This document shows, in pieces, positions 21,280-31,835 of a stretch of 64,000 nt of DNA. This DNA comes from Tricholoma matsutake. Lineage: Eukaryota > Basidiomycota > Agaricomycetes > Agaricales > Tricholomataceae. The position numbers and the translations under genes are program-made. The notes beneath the pieces are model-generated. The model was given only the letters and a program-made list of their open reading frames with translations. It made no database searches and had not been told where the DNA came from. Positions within the stretch are counted from its first letter, which is position 1. Each line of letters opens with the position of its first letter. The stretch spans positions 1,674,001 to 1,738,000 of the forward strand of contig AP026549.1 in the NCBI GenBank assembly GCA_026075535.2, read 5' to 3'.

Positions 21280-22672
21280 GCCTGATTTTTATTACTGATA
21301 TGCTGCTATGAAATCCTCCAGGGAGTGAGTGGCTGTGCACCTCCTGGGCTTGATTGAATTGCTGACATGCTGCCATGAAATCCTCCAGAGAGTGAGTGGC
21401 CATGCATTGCCAGGGCTTGATTTGAATTGCTGACATGCTGCCATGAAATCCTCCAGGGAGTGAGTAGTGGTGCATTGCCAGAGCTTGATTTGAATTGCTG
21501 CCATCAAATCCCATCTAGGATGTGAGTGGCTGTGCATCTCCAGGGCTTGATTTGAATTGCTGACATGCTGCCATGAAATCCTCCAGGCAGTGAGTAGTGG
21601 TGCATTGCCAGGGCTTGATTTGAATTGCTGACATGCTGCCATGACATCCCATCTAGTTTGTGAGTGGCTGTACACCTTTGGGGCTTGATTTGAATTGCTG
21701 ACATGCTGCCATGAAATCCCATCTAGTTTGTGAGTCGCTGTCCACCTTCGGGGCTTGATTTGAATTGCTGACATGCTGCCATGAAATCCCATCTAGTTTG
21801 TGAGTGGCTTTGCACCTCCTGGGCTTGATTTGAATTGCTGACATGCTGCCATGAAATCCTCCAGGCAGTGAGTAGTGGTGCATTGCCAGGGCTTGATTTG
21901 AATTGCTGACATGCTGCCATGACATCCCATCTAGTTTGTGAGTGGCTGTACACCTTTGGGGCTTGATTTGAATTGCTGACATGCTGCCATGAAATCCCAT
22001 CTAGTTTGTGAGTCGCTGTCCACCTTTGGGGCTTGATTTGAATTGCTGACATGCTGCCATGAAATCCCATCTAGTTTGTGAGTGGCTGTGCTCCTCCTGG
22101 GCTTGATTTTTATTGCTGAAATGCTGCTATGAAATTCTTCAGGGAGTGAGTAATTGTGCATTGCCAGGGCTTGATTTTTATTGCTGAAATGCTGCTATGA
22201 AATTCTTCAGGGAGTGAGTAATTGTGCATTGCCAGGGCTTGATTTGAATTGCTGACTTGCTGCCATAAAATCCTCCAGGGAGTAAGTGGCTGTGCACTGC
22301 CAGGGCTTGATTTGAATTGCTGACATGCTGCCATGAAATCCCATCCAGAGAGTGAGTAGCGGGGCATTGCCAGGCCTTGATTTAAATTGCTGACATGCTG
22401 CCATTGAATCCCATCTAGGATATGAGTGGCTGTGCATCTCCAGGGCTTGATTTGAATTGCTGACATGCTACCATAAAATCCTCTAGGGAGTGAGTGGCTG
22501 TGTATTGCCAGGGCTTGATTTGAATTGCTGACATGCTGCCATCAAATCTCATCCAGTTAGTAAGTGGCTGTGGTCATCTGGGCTTGATTTGAATTACTGA
22601 CATGCTGCCATGAAATCCCATCTAGCTTGTGAGTGGCTGTGCACCTCTTGGGTTTGATTTGAATTGCTGACA
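21280..22672. repeat. Minisatellite, about 20 units of 68-70 bp
   Basis: Each unit contains TTGATTTGAATTGCTGACAT then GCTGCCATGAAATC. Two unit types alternate at the next block: CTCCAGGGAGTGAGT (68 bp) and CCATCTAGTTTGTGAGT (70 bp). A four-unit block starting at 21547 is repeated 278 bp further on (21825), and two adjacent units near 22098-22235 are nearly identical, showing segmental amplification. Long open frames on the - strand are by-products of the repeat, because units are not multiples of three and the frame changes each time. Confidence 0.9.
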
Positions 22673-22891
22673 TATCACGTTCACATCTTGCTTAGTTTGT
22701 ACCTGTCTTTCCCCCCCTGCTTCCTTCACCCCACTCTGTTAACAGGCTTGCATTTTGCAGGTGGACATAATTGGGTGTCTTGTGCATGCTCAATTCCAGG
22801 TAAGATCATATTCCATCCTTTCAGTTACCTTCACTCATCTATTTCCAATTATATAGGAACCTTCCTTGCATTCTTTTATTGGTCTGATTAA
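22673..22891. other. Non-coding stretch after the minisatellite
   Basis: A last partial repeat unit ends at about 22672. Pyrimidine-rich runs and CAG sites near 22745, 22760 and 22799 could be splice acceptors of an unrecognised gene. No domain was seen. Confidence 0.3.
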
Positions 22892-23128
22892 TCCTACTCT
22901 TCCTCTCGTTTATGGTTCCTTACCACTACATGGACAGCCATCCTTGTCTGTCTTGAACATTCCTTCTGGATTGCCCAGCAAGGCTCCAATTTCACTGATG
23001 GCTTCACTAAGGCCTGGAAACTTTATATTCAGACCCAGTGGGCACTTGTCAACCAAGAATTGGATAACTACTTGAGGTCAAAGAGCAGCAAGGACTGGTT
23101 CACCATTCAATATTCCCCATCTGAATAA
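22892..23128 (+). CDS. Unidentified coding-like fragment (79 codons, no ATG)
   Basis: A frame open between two stops has coding-like composition, rich in Trp and aromatic residues (for example WALVNQELDNYLRSK and KDWFTIQYSP), and ends with TAA at 23126. No start codon or domain was recognised. It may be the 3' exon of a host or transposon gene whose upstream part is split by introns or lost. Confidence 0.3.
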   Translation, partial: SYSSSRLWFLTTTWTAILVCLEHSFWIAQQGSNFTDGFTKAWKLYIQTQWALVNQELDNYLRSKSSKDWFTIQYSPSE

Positions 23129-23717
23129 GAGTGTTTTGAATGCAGACAAATAGTTCTTAACAATCTCCTACGTAAGTCCAGTTCCTATCTTCTTTGACTG
23201 TAATTGTTGATATATCTTCAGCCCGTCCTAATACCTCATAGTACACGAGTTGGTGAGGAGACCAGTTTTGACTTTCACAATAAATTCAACATATCACATC
23301 TGTTGGATAGATATGATGTTACAGTTAGTACCAAAGAATTGAACTTGGAACTTGTGGTGTATCAGGCAGAGTTAGAATGGTGTTGATTTTCTGCCTAGAT
23401 GTATGCTGTAGGTTAAAAGTAGTTACTTACAATAAGAGTAAACACTATGGGCTTGGCAGGACAATGCAAAACATGGGTATACAAGCTAATATATTCCCCT
23501 TTGAGATTGCCCACAGGGAATCTTCAAGATAATGAAACAACTAAACTGAGCATGGAATGGTAGGCAAACAACATAAAAGAGAGCAAGGTATACCAGATGT
23601 CAAAGAAATGACAAAAGGAGAAATGTGATTTTGGAAGTCAAATTGCTCATAGCTAAATATTGGATCTGTGCAACTAGGGACAGTTGCATTTTATTTCTTG
23701 TGAATGTTACACCTGAA
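23129..23717. other. Non-coding, nothing recognised
   Basis: AT-rich sequence up to the 8-bp target duplication of the hAT-like element. A short open frame near 23204-23386 shows no conserved features. Confidence 0.35.
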
Positions 23718-24558
23718 TAGTGTTTTAAGGTCCAGTTAAGTCTGGTTTTTTACATCTAAATGGGGCAACCAGAACCGCAACCGGTCCAGGACTGATCCAT
23801 ATATTGATGGACCGCAACCGGACTGCATAGGACCAGTCCATATCAGTCCAAACTGGTTTTTTGTTGTAAAATTTGTTGTGCCAATACAACCTATCTGTTT
23901 CTCAATAACTATTACACAGACAGTTTAATTGTTATTTAGGCACCTGGACATTGTAATTCCCCGGTGATTGGTTCACATTATAAGAGATTTCATTAAGATC
24001 TGACTGAGATATGACCAGAACAAAAGTACATTGTATTACATGTTGTAGTTTGTAGTTTGTAGTTTGTAGTTTGTAGTTTGTAGTTTGTCATGTGTATTTA
24101 CAACTTGTCAGGGGTGTTAAATGAATCAAATGCAAATGGTACAAACATTTATGTATGTTACTCCTTTGCCCTGGATAATGTCCAATTGTGCCCAATATTT
24201 TGTAGCACAAGGTATAAGCAGTACAATCACAACTACTCAAATCACGACAAAATACTCACATCAAAATGTATTTGGTCATATCTCTCTCAGTTCTTAACCG
24301 TTTTCGATGATCCAGGGAGCGAAACTGATGGGATTATGTGTGGAAATGTGGGAGTATAGCTCACATAACATATGAACTGGTTGCAACCAGTTTAAATTGG
24401 TTTTCATCAGTTCAATGATATTCTTCAAAGTGAAAGACTGGCAACTGGACTGCAAAAGACCGGTCCGATAAATAGCCCCCCTGGTGAACCAGACTTTGGT
24501 TCAGTTCGGTTCGGTTTCAGTCTTTTTCCAGTTCATAAAACCGGACCTTTAAACACTA
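23718..24558 (+). mobile_element. Non-autonomous hAT-like element, copy 1 (841 bp)
   Basis: It starts TAGTGTTTTAAGGTCC and ends GGACCTTTAAACACTA (imperfect terminal inverted repeats). It is flanked by perfect 8-bp duplications CACCTGAA at 23710-23717 and 24559-24566. Subterminal GGTCC/GACCGGTCC and GTTCGGTT motifs crowd both ends. A heptamer array (TAGTTTG)n, about six copies, lies near 24040-24088. No transposase is encoded. A second copy in inverted orientation is at 27566-28399. Confidence 0.88.
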
Positions 24559-24954
24559 CACCTGAAGAGTGTTTCAGTGGAAATTGACATGAATCAGTCT
24601 ACAAGTGTCACAGTGGTATAAGTACCAGAATTGTAGCAGAACTTGTCTGGAAAAACCCACCCAACTCTTTTATACAGTCTTGGAACAAGAAGAGAACAAG
24701 ACATTCAACAACAGCACACTATAGTACTGCTTGCAAGTGACCAGGTTAGCCCATTCTACACATTAAGTTCTGGCATGACCTGGGTCTACACTAAACAAAC
24801 TCTAGTGTGACAGTGGACAGGAAGCAGCTGAAGATATTGGGTATGCTGTAAAAAGCCATGTTATTGAATAGGTCTAGTTTTTATGTGGCACAGTGTAAGA
24901 GAACCATTCTCTTACAACTCACATACTCACGCATATCACCATTCCCTTACTTAC
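24559..24954. other. Leader-like region before Gypsy C1, nothing certain
   Basis: No coding region is supported. It may contain the 5' LTR or leader of the C1 element, but there is no second copy in the window to prove it. Confidence 0.35.
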
Positions 24955-26333
24955 ACATCAGAGTGCCTTGACACACTTGAAAGTGACATTACCAGAATAC
25001 GTACACAAATTGATTCACTTAAATCTATGATCAAAAACTTTGTCAGAATCCTTCAGACTAGCTCCACAACCAATATTCCCCCCATTATGACTCCAAGCGT
25101 GCCCAATAATGACACACTGCCTAATGCACCCACTAAGGAGTGTGCCCAGATCAAACCATCCCCCCCCCCCACTGAATTTAATGGTGCATGTGCACAGGGG
25201 CATGCATTCCTTAATTCCTGTGAGTTGTACATCAGTCTCCAGTTGCATCAATTTGTCAACAATGCTGCAAAAATTTATTGGGCCTTCACATACATGAAAT
25301 CTGAACGCGTCTATATCTATGTGGACCATATTTTGTGCCAAACTAAAGAGCTTGGTTCCCTACCTTTCTCCACTTTCAGTGACTTTTGAGCAGAGTTTGT
25401 ATGCCACTTTTGTCCCCTCAACGAGCACCACTGAGCAGTGACATGGCTTGAGTCATCCTCTTACCATCAGGCACATCAATCTATGGATGATTATATCAAT
25501 GAGTTTAAGGACTTGGTGGACATGGCAGGATATGGGAGTGTACCAGTGGTGGTGAAGTTCCGACAGGGCCTCAATCGAGAGATTCAGACCAGATTGCACA
25601 GATATTGGAAGGGTGCCTGGCACTCAGGTAGTGTTGCCACGGCTTGAGCCGTGTTTTTTGCTATCTTGGGAAATGAATTATGTAAAATCACTAAAATATT
25701 TGAGGAGCTAGATCACATCAAAAGCCAGCCATTTCAAAGCCACTGGAATATCTCAGGAACCACTTCTCCAATCGCTTAGAGTTGGCAGGAGACCCCTCAG
25801 CTTTTGATGTGATCTAGCTCCTCAAATACTTTAGTGATTTTACGTAATTCATTTCCCAAGATAGCAAAAACTGCGGCTCGAGCCATGGCAACACTACCTG
25901 GCAGATGATGATATCTATGCTTGGTATGAGGCTGCTTCACTCTGCGATGAGAACTAACTCACAAATGCAGCATTTAATGCTGCATTCCATGCTCCAACTA
26001 CCACTCATGCGCCCTACACCTTCAATCAAACCCTCCCCTGCCCTAACCCCATTCCTGTCTGTCAGGCTCCTGCACCAGCCATCAATGCCCCTGTACCAAT
26101 GGATGTTGATGCAGCCCATAGTTGCACATGTAGGTTGGATCTCTGCTACTGCTGTGGGGAAACTGGGGACATGGCCAGAGCATGTCCCCATCATCAGGAT
26201 ATCCGCATGCTCACCCCTGAGGGGTGAGATGAACTCCTCCAGGACCTGTTGGTGCTTGTAGATGTCAAGGAAGTGAAGGATCAGGTTGCAGAGGAGATCA
26301 AGTCAGAAGTTGTAGAGGAGCAGGATTTTCTAT
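24955..26333 (+). pseudogene. Gag of Gypsy C1, interrupted
   Basis: The capsid region (FNGACAQGHAFLNSCELY, then MDDYINEFKDLVDMAGYG) matches the C2 Gag closely. A fold-back insertion splits it at 25627-25898. The zinc knuckle reads CYCCGETGDMARAC near 26143-26184, where the metal-binding His of C2 (CYHCGETGHRAGAC) has become Asp. TGA and TAA stops lie at about 25387, 25432 and 26227. Many differences from C2 are CG in C2 and TG or CA here. Confidence 0.8.
25627..25898. mobile_element. Fold-back (MITE-like) element, 272 bp
   Basis: It has long imperfect terminal inverted repeats of ~98 bp, starting GGTAGTGTTGCCACGGC and ending in the complement, separated by a ~76-bp loop. C2 lacks it at the corresponding site, which proves insertion. 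CTGGCA occurs on both sides, but no clean 8-bp duplication can be assigned. The TAGTGTTGCC ends resemble hAT termini. Confidence 0.85.
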
Positions 26334-26342
26334 TCACAGTGA

Positions 26343-26879
26343 GTGGATTGTACACCCTTGCTGCCTGTCCATAACCACTTTGAAGTTTTGTCAGTTGAAT
26401 CCCCAGAGGATGGATCTAGTTCCATGACTGTTCCCCTCTCTGACCCTTTGAAGTTGGCTGAAGACATACCTGCTCTTCCTATCTCTCCCTCCACCACACG
26501 CCCCAGAATTAAATCATGGGAGTGCAAACTACCATGCAAATATATTGTTGCATCCACTCCCTCTATGCATTCCTTGAACCTAGCAATCAAATTACAGACT
26601 ACCAACACTGGACAGATACTTGGTGTCTCTGCACTCCTGGACTCTGGTGCAACTGGTCTCTTCATTGATGCCCATCTCACACAACAACATCGCCTGAATA
26701 CTTGCTCACTCTCATGTCCGATACCTGTTTATAATGTGGATGGGTCCCCAAATGAATCTGGTGCCATCCGAGAGGTTGTAGACCTGGTCCTCCATTACAA
26801 AGATCCTAGTGAGCATGCCCTTTTTGCTGTCACTCAGTTAGGCAAGCAGAAGGTGATCTTGGGCTATCCATGGCTTTGA
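26343..26879 (+). pseudogene. Aspartic protease of Gypsy C1
   Basis: An open region of 178 codons holds the protease with an intact catalytic LLDSGATGLFID at about 26635-26670 and VILGYPWL near the end, the flap-closing element. It is preceded by a Ser/Pro-rich linker. C2 has GSG at the catalytic position. The reading frame ends at TGA 26877, where C2 also has TGA, so the stop predates the split of the copies or arose twice from CGA. Confidence 0.75.
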
Positions 26880-27565
26880 GACCATAACCCAGAGGTCAAT
26901 TGGTGTACTGGGGGAGGTTACAATGAGCCGGTGTCCATCCTGCTGTCGCACTTATTTCACAAAAGCCAGACAAGAACAATGTGGACAAAGACAATGCACT
27001 CAGAAAGGTCATGCTGGACCCTTGCCTGTGCCTGAGGTGGAGTTGGAGGGGGTTCCTGATCTGATGCCAGACTCAGACTCAGACTCAGATGAGCCAGAGG
27101 AAGTGGAGGAAGGTGATTGGATTTTCTACACTGTGTTTCGTCCATCACATGAGGTGTGTGCTACATCCCAATGCCTTACGGAGGCCTTCCACAAAAACAA
27201 TGCTGCTAAATCCTCTGCTGATTCCTTGCTTTCTCATCTCCATGAGTTCAGGAATGTGTTATCCAAGGATTCATTTGACTCTCTCCCTGTGTGCAAGCTG
27301 TAGGATCACGTGATAAAACTCACCCCCAGTGCAACCCCTTCATCCTGCAAGGTCTATCCTCTCTCTCCTGAAGAACAGCAACACCTTGACCAATTCATTG
27401 ATGAGCACCTGGCCTCTGGATGTATTTGACCATCAAAGTCACCCATGGCATCTCCCTTTTTCTTTGTCAAGAAGAAGGATGGCTCAATTTGACTGGTTCA
27501 AGACTACGGAAGGCTCAATGACATCATGGTCAAAAATCGCTGTCCTGGAACAACTTTGACAGTAC

Positions 27566-28399
27566 TAGTGTTCACAGGTCCAGTCCATAGGACCGAAAAA
27601 AAGACCAAAACTGGACTGAATTGGACTGGAAAAGACCGGACCAAAGGTCTATTTATGGACCAGTCTTTTGCAGTCCAGTTGCTGGTCTTTCATTTTAAAA
27701 ATATAGTAGGAGTTCTACTCGATGAAAAACCTGTTTAAACTGGTTGAAATGAGTTTTTTGTCCCAAAGTGTGCTTGACCCTACTCCCACACCTATTTACT
27801 TCATTTTCAGTCCCTGGATCATCAAAAACGGTTAAGAAGTGGTTGAGATATGACCAAAACCATGTTTGTATGAGTATTTTGTTGTATCAGAGCATTGTTT
27901 ATTACCTGAGCTATAATTTTTGTTGTGCAGCTATATGACATCATAAATATAACAACAACACACCTAACCATCTGTACCATGTGATCTTACTGATTCAACA
28001 GCCAAAATGAGTTGTGACTACAAACTACAAATTACAAACTACAAACCACAACTTGAATGCATGTCCTTTTGGTTTTGGCCATATCTCAGTCAGATCTTGG
28101 CAGAATTCCTGAACAGTTGGACCAGTCTATGGGGAATTACAATATCTATCTGTGGATGTAATATATACAAGGTATTAAACATAATTATTGAGATAAACAT
28201 GGGTTATTTCCTATGAAAAACTTTATGACAAAAGACCAGTCTGAACCAGTCTTTTTTTTGTCCATGGACTGATTAGGACCAGTCCTAAATTGTCCGGTTT
28301 GTGGTCCCCCAATGTCTGGGTCAGTCCTAGACCAGTTGTGGCTGCCGGTTGCCCCATTTGGATGTCAAAAACCGGACTGGACTGGACCTTTAAACACTA
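27566..28399 (-). mobile_element. Non-autonomous hAT-like element, copy 2 (834 bp)
   Basis: Starts TAGTGTTCACAGGTCC and ends GGACCTTTAAACACTA, flanked by GACAGTAC and GACGGTAC, an 8-bp target duplication with one mismatch. Internal landmarks of copy 1 (the ACGGTTAAGAA block and TACAAACTACAAA array) appear in reverse order, so it is in the opposite orientation. It lies inside the deleted reverse transcriptase of C1; C2 has the empty site near 45738 (TTTGATGGTACAAACTC). Confidence 0.87.
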
Positions 28400-29418
28400 G
28401 ACGGTACAAACTCTACCTTTGTCATGACAAGTGCAAGTTTGAGAAGACCAAGATCAAATACCTCAGCCTGATTATCTCAGAGGGTCAGGTGGAGATAGAT
28501 CCTATCAAGGTGAATGGGGTCATGGCTTGGCCAACACCCACAAACAAGAAAGAGGTGCAGTCTTTCCTGGGCTTCATCAATTTCTATTGGCATTTTATCA
28601 AGGATTTCTCACATCATGCACGACCACTGTTCAACTTGACAGGAAAGGAGGCATGGAGGTGGGATAATGCACAACAGGAGGGATTCAAAAAGCTTGAGGA
28701 GATGGTCACTTCCACTCCCATTCTTACCTTTGATGATAATTTGCACCCTTTCCATGTAGAAGCTGACAGTTCTGACTTTGCAATGGGCACCGTGTTGTCT
28801 CAGCAGTCTCCAGAGGACCAGAAGTGGCATCCTGTTGCATTCTACTCCAAAAGCCTTAGTGATGTGGAGCAAAACTACAAGATCCATGACAAGGAGATGT
28901 TGGTGATAATGCACACACTTGAGGAATGGCAACACTTCCTCGAGGGTGCCCAACACAAGGTTGAAATTTGGATGCATCACAAGAATCTTGAGTACTTTAT
29001 GATGGCCAAGAAATTGAACCATTATCAAGCTTGTTGGTCCCTGTATCTATCCAGATTTGACTTCTCCTTGCACCACTGTCCAGGTCACAGCATGGGGAAG
29101 ACTGATGCCCTCTCCCAACGTGCAGACCATGGGGATGGCAGCAATGACAATCAAGACATTGTGTTGTTGCAGCTGGACCTGTTCACCATCTGGGCATTGG
29201 AAGGCATTGCACCCCAGGGCAAGGAGTGGGACATCCTATGCAACATTTGTCATGCAAACCATAGCAGTTTACATGAGGATGTTGTTGCCCGAGCTGTTAA
29301 AGAATTGAGGAAGGGATCCGCCCTTTCCTTGCATGCAGCAGAGTGGGCTGAAAGGGAGGACTTGTTGCATTTCAGGGATCACATCTATGTCCCCAATGAC
29401 CCAGACCTTTGCCGGCAC

Positions 29419-30404
29419 TGATGATGCTCAACCCAGAAACTCAACCAAAACCAACTAAACTGGTCTTAGGAGATATAACAGGAGTCAGAGTAAGGTTGCG
29501 AGGTAGTACTGAATATCACCATGCTATCCAAAGGCCGGTAAATGTACTGTAAAACATTGCGAAGCAGTATTAGGCTGTGCAAAGTTCTGCGAAGCCGTCC
29601 GAAGTAGCATGAAACACTACAAAGCATTCCGAAACAATATGAAAGAGTTTAGCAGTGATGTGAAGGAGTTCAAGAATCTCCAAAATGGTTTAACGGGTTT
29701 GGGAGATGGTGACGATAGTTGAAGGTGAGGTAAGAGACAATGACATGGTAGATAGACGATTGACAAAAGTTTCAAGAAACTTATGTAGCGAAACGGCATA
29801 GTTCGCAGAATACTTGAGCGAGTTTGGACTAAGACTGAGCTAAGACTCAAGAGTTAAACCCTTAAGCCAGATGATAGGTGATGTGGGAAGACGATTTCTT
29901 GCCTTTATCGACAGTAAATACACCAAACTATATATGTTTTAGAGAGATAGTACTACAAAGGTAAAAGGCCATGAGGCAAAACATGTGGTAAACATCAGGC
30001 AGTGAAAAAGGTGTGGAAATCACAAAGTAAATGAGAAAATGATAAGAAAGAAACGTGCAATATACATGATATATCAAATCTCCTTGTCTTGTGGTTCCAA
30101 TAAATCATGAATACATCAAAAAGCACCTCGATGCACACTAAGTTGCTAGCTGTTGTGTCTCCTCGTGTTTGTGGTGGCAGGAACACAATGTTTTAGTGTG
30201 TGTAATGGTGGGAACATGTGTTTGAGGTTCGGTACGATAGGAATACGGCGGCTGAAGTCATTCAAAATGGTTCGAAGTGTTGTTTTGTTGTTTTGTGCAT
30301 TCATAGGCATTTGTAAGCATTCACAAAATCGTAGGACTTTGGGAAGAAGGTGTCAGAGTGTGATTTCTTGTTTTCAGAGCTCAGCTGCCAAAGTGGACCT
30401 ATCA
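29419..30404 (-). repeat. Solo LTR, family A-related, in C1 integrase (986 bp)
   Basis: Starts TGATGATGCTCAACCC and ends GGACCTATCA, with perfect 4-bp duplications GCAC at 29415-29418 and 30405-30408. Removing the LTR and one GCAC rejoins the C1 integrase frame (..LCRH to HIISQ..). It belongs to a variant subfamily with GGTCCAC near the end instead of GGTTGTCTCC. Confidence 0.88.
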
Positions 30405-30908
30405 GCACATCATATCCCAACACCATGACTCACAGATTGCCTGTCATCCTGGATGCTGGAAGACCTTGGAGCTCACCTCATGGAATTATTGGTGGCCACA
30501 AATGTCATGGCTCATTGGTTAGTATTGTGGTACTTTTGACCTTTGCTTATGCACCAAGATTCCTCGTTGCAAACCCATTGGTGAGCTACACCCTCTTCCT
30601 GTTCCAGAGAGTTGTTGGGATGTTGTCAGTGTTGACTTTGTGGTGGAGCTGCCAGAGTTGAATGGGTTTGATGTGGTAATGTTCACAGTTGATTCAGTGG
30701 GGAAACATGCTCACTTCATTCCCACTCACACCACTGTCAGCGCCCTGGGTGCTGCCCAATTCTATCTCCACCATGTGTGGAAATTACATGGACTTACCAG
30801 TGCTTTCCTTTCTGACTGTGGCCCTCAGTTCATGGCAGAGTTCACTTGTGAGCTGTACCAACTTCTGGGGATCAAACTCCTTGCTTCAACCACCTATCAC
30901 CTGCAAAC

Positions 30909-31336
30909 TGATACTTGACCTGGAAAAACCACCAAATATGCTGATGAGGCAATTGATGATGTTATGCAAGTCAGAGGAAGGGCATGAGACATTCTGAATG
31001 TCCATGGTCAGACAAATCATAAGTCTACTGGTTAATATCAGCTGTAGACATAGTCCAAAGAGGAAGGCGCTTGGCGAGGTCCGATGCGTTATCAATCAAT
31101 ATTGATGAAGGTCGATGAAGATCAATAAGAACAATGTTGAGTGACTTATATCGATGAAAGTTGATATGTGAATTTTGAGGAGTTTATTGAAGGAAAATGA
31201 TATCGAAAGAAGATAGTCGATAACTGTGATGTGCTGGATTGATTTTGAATGTTGGGACTCAAGTAGGATGATGGTCAATCGAGAGCAATGCTAGTCAAAG
31301 AGGTTTCTTGATGATTGAGAAAACTCATAGATATAA
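30909..31336 (-). repeat. Truncated family A LTR (first ~430 bp on + strand)
   Basis: It begins TGATACTTGACCTGG and matches the first part of the LTRs at 47575 and 61870 (CCACCAAATATGCTGATGAGGC, then GAGGTTTCTTGATGATTGAG). Its other end is missing. It cuts the C1 integrase. Confidence 0.75.
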
Positions 31337-31434
31337 GGGGACTAGGGGAGACTAGGGGGGGTGCCTTGTGTGTTTCTCCTATTTTTTACATTTGTTCTAC
31401 TATTCTTCATTTTCTATGATTTTTCCGGATTTTA

Positions 31435-31610
31435 TGTAGTAAAGCGGAGGGGGTAGACTTATATCACATGCCACAAGAACACGATTAACATATATTTTGC
31501 TATTGTGTAAAAAAGTCTCTCGATGTAATTAAAACTGGCCCTTATAAAGGGACTGGTGGCTTGCACAAACACATATATGTAAATACTGGGCATCACCCCG
31601 GATCACTACA
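31435..31610 (-). repeat. 3' LTR of element D (176 bp)
   Basis: Starts TGTAGTAAAG and ends GGATCACTACA on the + strand. It differs from the other LTR by eight transitions and a 7-bp length change. Confidence 0.93.
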
Positions 31611-31629
31611 TTCTCCCCTTCTGGCTTGG
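31611..31629 (-). promoter_or_regulatory. Polypurine tract of element D
   Basis: On the - strand AGAAGGGGAGAA directly precedes the 3' LTR, the expected plus-strand primer. Confidence 0.7.
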
Positions 31630-31835
31630 ACAAAACCCAAAAGAAACAAGACATGTACAAGAAAGTTCATCTTTACCATGATGGTGGGAAGGAAACTAAG
31701 TCCCAAGGAGACAGGGCGATGGAAATCCATTCCGTGTTCGAGCGGGGTGGAGACAAGAGTCGTGCAAGAGGTTATTTTGCCTCCTCACCACATAGGGAGG
31801 AGGTGGAAGGCAAGGGTTCTGTACCAACAGGGTCA

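Larger units (their letters stand above)
24955..30908 (+). mobile_element. Gypsy family C, copy C1, nested with three insertions
   Basis: Gag, protease, reverse transcriptase, RNase H and integrase are collinear with copy C2 (43068-47574). It is interrupted by a fold-back element (25627-25898), a hAT-like copy (27566-28399) and a solo LTR (29419-30404), and is cut at 30909 by a truncated family A LTR inside the integrase core. Compared with C2 it has lost about 330 bp of reverse transcriptase, including the YxDD box. No LTR of its own was identified. Confidence 0.85.
27302..30908 (+). pseudogene. Reverse transcriptase, RNase H and integrase remnants of C1
   Basis: The N-terminal reverse transcriptase (SKSPMASPFFFVKKKDGS) runs to about 27540, then a deletion and the hAT-like copy follow. 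It resumes at 28408 with YKLYLCHDKCKFEKTK and runs open to 29418 through the connection domain (VQSFLGFINFYWHFI) and RNase H (FHVEADSSDFAMG, then HSMGKTDALSQRADH). The solo LTR interrupts the integrase zinc domain; after it HDSQIAGHPGCWKTLE and NYWWPQMSWLIG continue. The integrase core has VDFVVELP and LSDCGPQF, ending at YHLQTD where the next LTR cuts it, so the catalytic Glu is lost. Confidence 0.82.

Noticed and set aside
21239..22466. Long overlapping open frames on the - strand with repeated SMSAIQIKP-type peptides
   Set aside because: They come from the minisatellite. Units are 68-70 bp, so the frame changes every unit and no single protein repeat is kept.
23718..24558. Possible tRNA-derived SINE in the 841-bp element
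   Set aside because: There are no A/B box promoters or tail, while terminal inverted repeats and an 8-bp duplication identify a hAT-like DNA element.
31337..31434. A further short LTR between the truncated LTR and element D
   Set aside because: The ~98 bp has no TG...CA ends and no second copy; it is just the target region for element D.
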